NCBI GenBank assembly: GCA_026874595.1
Contig: CM049307.1
Coordinates: 6,471,579-6,535,578, forward strand
Source of the DNA: Sipunculus nudus
Lineage: Eukaryota; Annelida; Sipuncula; Golfingiida; Sipunculidae
Direction of reading: 5' to 3'
DNA: 64,000 nucleotides
The notes below the pieces were generated by a model. That model did no database searches. It saw nothing but the letters and a program-made list of their open reading frames with translations, and was not told the origin of the DNA. A program made the position numbers and the translations under genes. Shown here in pieces: positions 1 to 12,300 of this stretch (its first letter is position 1; each line of letters opens with the position of its first letter).

Positions 1-161
1 ATACACTGGATCAGAACACACCTTGACCAAACAAGTGATCATTACAATCGTCAGTCCGGCTAGAATGGTTTGCAGCCATTATGAAACCAGCTCCCTGACA
101 GCTGAGCGCTAAGTTTTGTTAATTCGAAATTATATAGTAAAGAAAAATAATCAAGGTTTAA

Positions 162-214
162 CAAAAAAAGTGTTTACGAAATAAAACAGATTCGGAAATA
201 ATTGAGAATGTATG
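162..214 (+). other. Possible 5' (leader) exon end with strong donor
   Basis: The sequence TATG|GTAAGT at 211-220 is a near-perfect 5' splice site, and a 76-bp intron (215-290) separates it from the next acceptor. The frame required by the following exon is open back to a TAA at 159-161. The exon's 5' limit cannot be seen; there is no good acceptor upstream, so it may be the transcript's first exon. Confidence 0.35.
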
Positions 215-290
215 GTAAGTACACTTGCTTATGTAACCCTCTCCTGTCTGTTTATTACTCTTACTCATGTTTTGTCTTGTTGAATTACAG

Positions 291-366
291 GAGACAAGAA
301 ATGCTGCAGACTGGTCTGACTCCAGAACTAAGGAAAAAGATCAAGTTGCCAGAGAAACATCTAAAG
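291..366 (+). CDS. Unknown + gene, first coding exon
   Basis: The acceptor is TTGAATTACAG and the donor AAAG|GTACAC. The exon carries one base of a split codon plus 25 codons, including MLQTGLTPELRKKIKLPEKH. It ends in phase 0, matching the exon at 2229. Confidence 0.65.
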
Positions 367-3300
367 GTACACACAAACCTGCATACATCATTAAAGTCTC
401 ATAATAAATTTAAAAAAACCTTGGTTGATAACTGAGGGATTATAAATAAAGATAACGAACAACTTCAAGAACATGTTTATTGTATTCTATCAGATTCTAT
501 GTACAAGTTCAACATATTCATGCACACATTATGCAATCAGTAGTCATATACAAAAGGTGATTATTTTTATTTATCTCAAGTAGTGAACAATATGAGGAGA
601 AAAGTCTATAAAGACATCCGTTCAAAGAATTTTCATAAATTCTGCTGCAAGTGCGCTCACGCTCTTTTTTGCTGATTCACTCAGTCCAGAATAAGCTCAA
701 CTTTCTCAGCGTAAGCTCCAGCTTAGGAGTACGCGTGGTGCTACCTGGCGGCATTGTCTGAACTATCTTGGTTCAGCTGTGCCAATGCAGTAATCTCATA
801 GATATGACGACAATGAAAATGCAAAGATTGTAATGGCAACAAACTTTTTTATAGGTGAATGTAGTTTAAGCTTTAAATAAACATTCTGTGATGATGGTTA
901 TTTGGTTTGATTTGCTTTGATGTAAATGGCACCTGAGATTAAAGGAACCCCTAGGAGCTTGTGCACGATGGCACGGTACGAATATCTATGGAGCAAGCAT
1001 ATGTTTGACACTGAGCAGATACGTTTGAGATATATTGAGCAAAACTAATTAATTAATATCAAACAGCCTGCTACAACAAAGTGGCTAGTTTACAGTTAGA
1101 TATTGCGTGGTGAGATCAGGGACGCATGGGTAATCGGCAGCCGTTTAATCAATTTAAGACCCCGCAGCTTCACAAGGTGTGAATGATCAACCGTGAAATA
1201 AAGTGACAAGATGTTGACCGCTTCACCCTTGCTTTGTGTATCTTATTAGCACATCACATGTGACATGAGCATGTACATGCATTAAGGTGACAACTAGGGA
1301 TTGCATAATCCTTTGTGTTCCAGGTCCAGGAACAATAACAGTAAGGGTGGCCTTTGATCTTATCCAGGGCAAGTGATCAGTGTCCGCTGGAGATGGCGTA
1401 TCTGTCCGTATTTGTCAAGTTCATTCACTCTTAGAAGGTTGGGTTGAGTTGTAATCTGGTGTCCGTTGTCTGCAGTAGTGACGTGTCTGTCTTATAGAGG
1501 TTCAGCTTATACATAACATATAGGGAATTTTGAAGGGACTTAACTATATTGTCTGTTATAGCCAGTTGTCCGCCTAAGTGAGGTGTCCGTTAGACCAGTT
1601 TTCACTGTATATCTTATATCTGAAGATATAATTGTATATGAAAAATATGTATGCATAGTGATGATCAGTTTTGTTTGATGTATGGATGACAGTAGACTGG
1701 TTTCTCTGAATTAAGGTGGTGATAGGGAAGACAGCTGATATTTTACGTGAGGAGTATCCATCAAGAGTGATCGACCGCCTTCTTTGTACCACAGCGGAAT
1801 TCTGGGAAAGCAAGAACCTGGAACAAGAAAACTGGATAGGTCTGAGTTCATTTTAGTTAAAACTTATATCATAATCTAATGGTTACTATTAAGCGAGTGA
1901 TGGATCCACAGTCAGTTTTGTTAAAAACGAGTGGCACTTTTTTTTTTCTTGTCAAATGACCTTTTATTTTACAGCCAAATTTGCTGTATCTCTTTATCCA
2001 GCTGTTTAAATGTCTCATGTTTTAGAAGATGACATTTTATTTTCATGTATGTGCTGGATGCCATGCTGATATTTTGAAAAAATTATAATTGTATAACAAG
2101 CTGATAATAAGGAGTCAGTCCAAAGAGTAGCTTTAATCTTTAAAACTTAGCCCAGATAAAGATCATTATGTACATTTATCCTTGTTTAGCTTTTCATGTT
2201 TCGTTATATTTCAGGTTTTGCAGCACAGGTTTTGAGTGAAGTGTTTTCTCCAAGTTTCCTCACACCTTTAGAAGACACTGACACCATTTTCCATTTGGAG
2301 GTGAGGGAGAGCCAAAATTTTTTTTTAGCTCAGCTGACTATAAGTCATACTTAGATGTCCCTAAAATCTCCTACAATACCGAAAATTGGGTCACTAGGAC
2401 TTCGTTCCTTCAAGATATTAAGGAAAAACCTCAGTTTTCCATAAAAAAAACCATTGTTACACTTCAAGGCTGCTCAATTTCAAAACCACTAATTTGTTAT
2501 TGATCATATTAAGTATTCATATTCTTCCATAAATTTTCTATGAACATACCAAAAATTAGGTCAGTATTGCGTATTGTTTTGAAGTTATGGGCCAAAATAT
2601 AAGGCAATTTTTAAAAAAATCAAAAATATATTAACCCACTTAACATGAGATTTGCTGAAGCTGGAGACTTTTTAGCCCTCAGCCCTTAGGCTGATGGGCT
2701 ATTGTCGTCACCCAAGCTGTCCGTCCGTCCGTCCGTCCGGCGTCCGTTAACTTTTACCTTGTGAGCGGGATATCTTGAAAAGGATTCACCATCAGAATTT
2801 TATTTCCTCGGTAAAGATGTATATCGACAAAATCTCGGTCAAGTTCGAAGATGGGTGACCTTGACATATTTTTTTACATTTTAAAGCTGATTATAGAAAA
2901 AACATTTAGAAGCTTATTTCTCAGGAACCATTGGATGGATTTTCACAATACTTACTATGATCATAGGGAATGATGGCCTGTAACTGCTGCACAAGTTTGG
3001 GGGCGCCACCTGCAATTTCTGATTTTTTATTGAATTTTTCTTGGATTTTTCAACTTTGGCCTTGTGAGCAGGATATCTCTAAAAGGATTCACAATAGGAA
3101 TTTTATTTCTTTGGTGAAGATGTACATCGACATAAATCTCGTTCATGTTCGAAGATGGGTGACCTTGACCTACTTTTCAAGGTCTTAGAGCTTATAATAG
3201 AATAAAACTTAGAAGCTTATTTTTCAGGAAGCATTTGGTGGATTGTTATGAATCATGGTACATACCTCTCCATTTTAAATTTATAACTGAGACATGTACA

Positions 3301-6300
3301 GATATACATCCATGTGAGAACAGATATTTAGTACTTGTTACTGTTACCACCTCTAAACACTGTTCTTTTGGCTGAGGGCTTTTGTCAGCTTCTGCTGATA
3401 TTCTAGTTTTTTTCAGGAATATAACTATATATAATAAAAATTCAATTATTTATCCAAAAATAGAACTGAATTTTGCAAATTTTTCAAGTTATTAGCAGAA
3501 ATAAAAATCAAACCCTTAATTTTGTCCAACTTTGGCAACAGCACACTAATTCCCTGTAAGCACTGTTGATTTAATTTTCACAGTTTATTTACATAAGGAT
3601 TTGAACTTTTAAAATCTGAAATTTCAAAGGAATTGATCGAAAGTGTAGCTTTTATTCAAGTTTTCATACACCATGTCAAGTGTTGTTTACATCTAGTCCA
3701 CCTAGTAGTACACTGGAGTTATGTAACCTACTCAAGGCAGCTTGCCTTGGCTCAGCTTGGCCACTACTATAGCAGGCTTCCCCTCTGCCCTGCACTCCCC
3801 CCCCCCCCCCCCCAGATGGTGCATTAACTAGATGAATGTTATAATTTTTTGTATTTTATTCATTATTATTCTTGGCTATGCTACATTTTAGATTTTGTAT
3901 TATACCACCAGGGTTATAATGATTAAAGTGCACATTTAATTGTGTCCACAAAGTGGTGTATTGCTGTGAAAGTGTGGATATTCATCAGATAAGTAATTCC
4001 TTACTTCAGAAGAGTAAAAACTTCACCAGGTATGAAATTGAGTATTAATTCCAGTAATAAATTATAGCTGAGATAGTAATTAGCACGATGATATTTTTTT
4101 GTCCCTCATTCAACCAACAGTGTATATACTTTATTTGAAAAGATGATATAATTTTATCAAATTTACTGAATCTTTTATTTTATTTCGGTGAATAAAATTA
4201 AGCATGTACTGAAAACTCCAATGTGCAAAACTTTTCAATAGTGTTTCAGGGGATAATCTTAAAGATGCCATGTTGTGGCATTATTTTCTTTTAAATTCAG
4301 TATAAAAATTTTTGATTTAAAAATAATGAAATATGTGTGTATGCATAATATGACCCAGTATGAGATACACTCTGGATATATAATGATTGCAACATAGAAT
4401 TCTGATATTTTAACTTATATTTTCAGATTTTTTCATTACAAATTTATAAAACTTGTAAATAAAAAAAAATGAATCAGATAATAACTTTTAATGGAAAAAG
4501 TGAAATGCTAAAAAAATAGGCTTATATATAAACTTAAATGCATTATTCCCTTGAAAGTGAAATAAAGGTATTAGTCCATTCTGTCCACTTGCCTGTCCAT
4601 CTGTAGAATTTGCATATGCATCACAGTATCACAAAACTTTTACTGCTTTTCTTCATAACAGTCTTGTCAGAGTATAAGTTTTGCAATAATAAATTTAGAA
4701 CTTTAATATAAGTAGGAGGGCTCCTTTCCTCTTAGCTTCTCATATGCTTTTATATATGAAAAACATCACAATAGAATATTTTGCATATTTTGCATTTGCA
4801 AAACTTCAGCTGAGTGCCGAGACCCATGGGTCCCTTGTTTATTATGGTGAATGGTATTAAACAAAGTTTGAATTACTGTTGTTTTTACTTCACACCATGC
4901 AAGGGCTGTTTTGTCTTATATTATTCCTGGTCGGTGGATAAGAAGATGTAAAGGCAGTATAAAATTTGCATATTGAGTGATCTAAAACAATATGATGAAA
5001 GCATCATAAAAGCTGAAACCATTTTAATAGTCTTCCTGCTGGAAGGGCAGGGGCAAATTAAAAAGCAGCAGAATGTTCCATAAATATGAAACATTTTTCT
5101 CTGTATTAGTGTTCTTTCAACGACCATTAGGTAATGCTGTGGTTTTCCCATGGTCATTTGTACGTGATCCAAATACTTTTGATTCCATGGTTATTAGATT
5201 GTTATTTGCCCACCCAAAAAAGAATTCTGTTGACTTGTGCAGGTAGAACACCTGAACTTACGTCGTTACCTGAACATGTTGAGGACAGCTGAGTACAGAG
5301 ATGACCTTGACATTGTACAGATCATCCACACACCTAAAGGTAAGTACATCATTGCCTGAACTTGTTGAGGACGGCTGAGTACAAAGATGACCTTGACATT
5401 GTACAGATCATCCACACACTTAAAGGTAAGTACATCATTGCCTGAACTTATTGAGGATGGCTGAGTACAAAGATGACCTTGACATTGTACAGATCATCCA
5501 CACACTTAAAGGTAAGTACATCATTGCCTGAACTTGTTAAGGACGGCTGAGTACAACGATGACCTTGACATTGTACAGATCATCCACACACTTAAAGGTA
5601 AGTACATCATTGCCTGAACTTATTGAGGATGGCTGAGTACAAAGATGACCTTGACATTGTACAGATCATCCACACACTTAAAGGTAAGTACATCATTGCC
5701 TGAACTTGTTGAGTATTGCTGAGTACAAAGATGACCTTGACATTGTACAGATCATCCACACACTTAAAGGTAAGTACATCATTGCCTGAACTTATTGAGG
5801 ATGGCTGAGTACAAAGATGACCTTGACATTGTACAGATCATCCACACACCTAAAGGTAAGTACATCATTGCCTGAACTTGTTGAGTATTGCTGAGTACAA
5901 AGATGACCTTGACATTGTACAGATCATCCACACACCTAAAGGTAAGTACATCATTGCCTGAACTTGTTGAGGACGGCTGAGTACAAAGATGACCTTGACA
6001 TTGTACAGATCATCCACACACCTAAAGGTAAGTACATCATTGCCTGAACATGTTGAGTATTGCTGAGTACAAAGATGACCTTGACATTGTACAGATCATC
6101 CACACACATAAAGGTAAGTACATCATTGCCTGAATTTGTTGAGGACAGCTGAGTACAAAGATGACCTTGACATTGTACAGATCATCCACACACTTAAAGG
6201 TAAGTACATCATTGCCTGAACTTATTAAGGATGGCTGAGTACAAAGATGACCTTGACATTGTACAGATCATCCACACACATAAAGGTAAGTACATCATTG

Positions 6301-9300
6301 CCTGAACTTGTTGAGGATGGCTGAGTACAAAGATGACCTTGACATTGTACAGATCATCCACACACCTAAAGGTAAGTACATCATTGCCTGAACTTGTTGA
6401 GGATGGCTGAGTACAAAGATGACCTTGACATTGTACAGATCATCCACACTTAAAGGTAAGTACATCATTGCCTGAACTTGTTGAGGACGGCTGAGTACAA
6501 AGATGACCTTGACATTGTACAGATCATCCACACACCTTAAGGTAAGTACATCATTGCCTGAATTTGTTGAGGATGGCTGAGTACAAAGATGACCTTGACA
6601 TTGTACAGATCATCCACACACTTAAAGGTAAGTACATCATTGCCTGAACTTGTTGAGTATTGCTGAGTACAAAGATGACCTTGACATTGTACAGATCATC
6701 CTCACACTTAAAGGTAAGTACATCATTGCCTGAACTTATTGAGGATGGCTGAGTACAAAGATGACCTTGACATTGTACAGATCATCCACACACCTAAAGG
6801 TAAGTACATCATTGCCTGAACTTGTTGAGTATTGCTGAGTACAAAGATGACCTTGACATTGTACAGATCATCCACACACCTAAAGGTAAGTACATCATTG
6901 CCTGAACTTGTTGAGGACGGCTGAGTACAAAGATGACCTTGACATTGTACAGATCATCCACACCTAAAGGTAAGTACATCATTGCCTGAACATGTTGAGT
7001 ATTGCTGAGTACAAAGATGACCTTGACATTGTACAGATCATCCACACACCTAAAGGTAAGTACATCATTGCCTGAACTTATTGAGGACGGCTGAGTACAG
7101 AGATGACCTCGACATTGTACAGATTGTTCACACACCTAAAGGTAAGTACATCATTGCCTGAACTTGCTGAGGACGGCTGAGTACAGAGATGACCTTGACA
7201 TTGTACAGATTGTTCACACACCTAAAGGTAAGTACATCATTGCCTGAACTTGCTGAGGACGGCTGAGTACAGAGATGACCTTGACATTGTACAGATTGTT
7301 CACACACCTAAAGGTAAGTACATCATTGCCTGAACTTGCTGAGGACGGCTGAGTACAGAGATGACCTTGACATTGTACAGATTGTTCACACACCTAAAGG
7401 TAAGTACATCATTGCCTGAACTTGCTGAGGACGGCTGAGTACAGAGATGACCTTGACATTGTACAGATTGTTCACACACCTAAAGGTAAGTTCATCATTG
7501 CCTGAACTTGCTGAGGACGGCTGAGTACAAAGATGACCTTGACATTGTACAGATCATCCACACACCTAAAGGTAAGTACATCACTGCCTGAACTTGCTGA
7601 GGATGGCTGAGTACAGAGATGACCTGAACTTGATAGTAAATAACAGTAAAAATAAAATGGTTAAAGGGTGTGTGTGCATTTATGGTGGTCAGACAGATGT
7701 TGATGATTCTTCCTCAATACCAGCTATGGAGATAGTGCAAAAAATGTTCATAATTCATAGATGAAACTTTTGTATTTTTATACTGTAGGTAGGAGACAGG
7801 AGGGGAAATACTGACATTGTCATCAAATTTTATCAGTGATGACTTCATGTTAGTGAACAATTGAGCTTATAACTAAACCACAATATGTGGTACCTAAAGT
7901 CATAGCTTCAGAAACATCTGAAGGTTTATAATGGCCAGGTATATTGTTGCACCTATATTTATGTTTATTCTTAACCAAACATCTGTTAATGCTAAAATGC
8001 CAGAGGCAGTGTTGGTCAGAGTTTTGTTTCCGAAGATATTTTTGTAGTACTGTTTTCAGTTACTTAAGTTTTGACTTCCCAAACATACTTTATTAACTAT
8101 GTGTTCTCTCAGTTGGCCACTCTTTCATATGCTCAGTGTCTGTTGTTATTAATTACAGGTGATATTGATGTGGATGTCCCATACCTGGATGTGTCCATGT
8201 TCAGTCCAGTGTGGCAAAATATCAGATATGCACACTACTTGGGGCCAAAGTAAGATATAATTCTTCTGATTGTTTGTGCATGTTGATTATTGGTAAAAGT
8301 TCACACCTTTATTTATTTTATTATATACCATATCCTAACTAGTAAACCACCAAAATTCTATTGAATAACTTATCCTTAATGAATGATCTCTTGAGGGCCT
8401 TACAATTAATTTCTTCTGCAAAAGGTAACGTTTTATTTTAAATAATAGAAACTTAAAAACATTTTACTGTTAGTTTTCCAAGAGGATAAGGTGATGTTTC
8501 AGCATTATGTTGTAGCATTTGAAATGTTATTTGTTAGAGCAAGTTTATTGGAACAGACAGTAGTACCTGGAATATGTGATTTAATGATAATTATAAAATT
8601 CTGGAGAAATTAGTTTCTTTGCAGTTCAACAGTTTTTAAACAAATATTATGTTATTTATGTTCAAGTAAATTTTAATGGATACAGTATTGCTAAATAAAT
8701 GGGTTGAACTGTAGGTATGTTGAAAAAAGGCGGCACAGACAAGATGGTATGATAAGGTAACCATGGTATCATGCTGCTTGGTTCCAGCCAATCAACCATG
8801 AGCTTGAAGTTCCTCTGCTAGTAACAGTTGATTGTTCATTACAGTTTCCATGCAAGTTGTTTCCTAGCAACACTTTACCATGCACTGTAAATTGACAAAG
8901 TACCACTAGGCAACCACTGATAATGGCTTGAATGAGTGGTTTATACATTGGCTGACATGATTTTGATTGATTTAATGACTGGTATACAGTCATCTGACTG
9001 TATGATTCAATAAATGCTGACTGGTAATTGCTACTTGAAAGTAAATGAGACAAATAATACAGTATCCAGATATTATACCAATGAAATATATGTTCAAGGA
9101 TGAGTAGTTAATGCATATACATGGAAATCTCTCATTACACACACTGCTTTAGTGTTGACACTTCTCTGTTCTGAACACCTTTCCATCACAGACATTTCTC
9201 TATTACAGACATATCTCTATTATGGATTCTTCAGTATTATATACAGATGTCTGTGATGGACACTTTAGACAGTCCCATAGATTCATCTGATCTCTGTAAT

Positions 9301-12300
9301 ACAGGCAGAGGACCATAGATCATGTGTGTGTGTGAGTGAGACCAGTGAGACTGAATGATTACCAGCATGAAAACCTGCTGGTTCTGTAATCCAGGCAGAG
9401 GACCATAGATCATGTGTGTGTGAGTGAGACCAGTGAGACTGAATGATTACCAGCATGAAAAACCTGCTGGTTCTGTAATCCAGGCAGAGGACCATAGATC
9501 ATGTGTGTGTGAGTGAGACCAGTGAGACTGTATAATGTCCAGCATGAAAACCTGCTGGTTCTGTAATCAAGGCAGAGGACCATAGATCATGTGTGTGTGA
9601 GTGAGACCAGTGAGACTGAATAATGTCCAGCATGAAAACCTGCTGGTTCTGTAATCCAGGCAGAGGACCATAGATCATGTGTGTGTGAGTGAGACCAGTG
9701 AGACTGAATGATTACCAGCATGAAAACCTGCTGGTTCTGTAATCCAGGCAGAGGACCATAGATCATGTGTGTGTGAGTGAGACCAGTGAGACTGAATAAT
9801 GTCCAGCATGAAAACCTGCTGGTTCTGTAATCCAGGCAGAGGACCATAGATCATGTGTGTGTGAGTGAGACCAGTGAGATTGAATAATGTCCAGCATGAA
9901 AACCTGCTGGTTCTGTAATCCAGGCAGATGACCATAGATCATGTGTGTGTGAGTGAGACCAGTGAGACTAATGATTACCAGCATGAAAACCTGCTGGTTC
10001 TGTAATCCAGGCAGAGGACCATAGATCATGTGTGTGTGAGTGAGACCAGTGAGACTAATGATTACCAGCATGAAAACCTGCTGGTTCTGTAATCCAGGCA
10101 GAGGACCATAGATCATGTGTGTGTGAGTGAGACCAGTGAGACTGAATAATGTCCAGCATGAAAACCTGCTGGTTCTGTAATCCAGGCAGAGGACCATAGA
10201 TCATGTGTGTGTGAGTGAAACCAGTGAGACTGAATGATGACCAGCATGAAAACCTGCTGGTTCTGTAATCCAGGCAGAGGACCATAGATCATGTGTGTGT
10301 GAGTGAGACCAGTGAGACTGAATAATGTCTAGCATGAAAACCTGCTGGTTCTGTAATCCAGGCAGAGGACCATAGATCATGTGTGTGTGAGTGAGACCAG
10401 TGAGACTGAATAATGTCCAGCATGAAAACCTGCTGGTTCTGTAATCCAGGCAGAGGACCATAGATCATGTGTGTGTGAGTGAGACCAGTGAGACTGAATA
10501 ATGTCCAGCATGAAAACCTGCTGGTTCTGTAATCCAGGCAGAGGACCATAGATCATGTGTGTGTGAGTGAGACCAGTGAGACTGAATGATTACCAGCATG
10601 AAAACCTGCTGGTTCTGTAATCCAGGCAGAGGACCATAGATCATGTGTGTGTGAGTGAGACCAGTGAGACTGAATGATGACCAGCATGAAAACCTGCTGG
10701 TTCCCCATAAGCTTGCTGTTTATGGTTCAGGCATTTTTGGTTGTGAGGTACAATTCTGCAACATATTGTGGTTAAAACATGTTAAACAAAACTTTAAGCT
10801 AAAACTAAAGATTTTCTGTTTTGTAAAGAGAAGCCAGTGTCTTTTCCCAGGAGATACCATTTAGGTGAAAAAATATTACAAATTTTTAAAAATTTTTAGC
10901 TTAGATGACTGAAAGTTATCTGAGCTATAGTAATCAGTCTTTGTCTGTTGTTTGTCCGGCTCTGTCTGTCCATTTATCTGTCTGTCCGTTAACTGGACAC
11001 AAATCATATCCGCTGGACCTAGAATTTTGTAATATGACATCCCAGTAGGTCCTTGAAAAATCTCCTTGAAAATATGAAATTAGGTCTCTGTTACCCATAT
11101 CCTTCAAGCTTTGGGACTCAAAAGTACCACCCAGAATAATTAAAAACTCAATACAAAAGCTCCAGTATTAGAATAACTAATGCATTGATCGCCATGATGC
11201 TTTGCATGCTTATAATTATCCCCTCGCAACGAAGTTGCAAAGAAAATATAGTAACTCCTCTATTTGTGCGTCTGTCTGTACGTCATGCTGTCCGTCTGTC
11301 TGTCTGGCCATCCAGAATTGGCTTGTGGATCGATTTCAATCAAAACCATTTGACCAAAACCTTTCATCTTGCACATATGGCCCACCCACCCATAGATAAA
11401 GAACCCCATCAATTTTGAGGTCACAGGGTCAAAGGTCACAGCCACAGGACCCACGATTTGAAAAAGCTTGTGGACCCATTTTAAGCCAAACCTTTGACCC
11501 CATGACCTCAAAATCAATAGGGTTCTTCATCCATGGGTAGGTGAGCCATATTTGCAAGATGAAAGGTTAAAGTCAAAGGTTTTTATGACAAAAAAATGAA
11601 AAAACAAGTAACAGCATTTACTACTTATTCCATGTCTGAGAACTGATAATAAACAAGCCAGTCAAACTTAGGACTTCAGTCAATTGAGGTGACACGCGAC
11701 TGATCACTGTGATGTCTTTGTCACATCACTGTTGTCTAACAAACACAAATTGCAGTGCCGGCAAGAGGCCATCCATAGTATTTCAGCATAAATAATGCAA
11801 AAGAGTCGCAAAGTAAATACGTTTTACATGATATATAACTGCTTTACACAAAATTGGTGGAAATTGGTTAATCTACTTCAGGCAAAAGGGCATTTTTAAA
11901 GAAAATTCTTAAAATTATGGAAAAACATGCGGACAAGGGTTTTGGGGCAGACTATACATGGAATCAGCTGTTCAACCATAACAAATGCACATGCACCAAG
12001 CTATGGGGCTCAAAAGAACCCCCTGAAAATAAAATTTGATACAAAAGCTCCAGTATCTGAACAACTAACGCATTTATCATCTTGATTTTTTGCTTGCCTA
12101 TTCATCATTGAGTCTTCCATCAGTTCCTGCAGACTGGTGGTGCCACCTTGATTTTTTAAAATTTGTACACATTTTTAGCTCAGCTGACTATAAGTCATCT
12201 GAGCTATAGTTGTGGTCCATTGTCCGTCGTCCGTCCGTCGTGCCGTCCGTCTGTCTGTCCGTAGATGTGGCACGTTTTCAAACCGTAAGACCTAGGAATC

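Larger units (their letters stand above)
2327..4839 (+). mobile_element. Dispersed element family A, copy 1 (interrupted)
   Basis: It starts with AGCTCAGCTGACTATAAGTC and ends with GACCCATGGGTCCCTTGTT. Related copies lie at 12177-14793, 14794-16073 and 24769-28738. It has no protein-coding capacity. The TCCGTCCG-rich part seen in other copies is deleted here, and a second element is inserted at about 2669-3410. The class is unknown. Confidence 0.65.

Noticed and set aside
6295-7135. Minus-strand repeat ORFs over the 86-bp array
   Set aside because: They are antisense to an exon-derived minisatellite and have no splice or homology support.
9283-10549. Overlapping minus-strand ORFs of 70-144 codons
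   Set aside because: They are products of the 88-bp repeat; no known protein resemblance.
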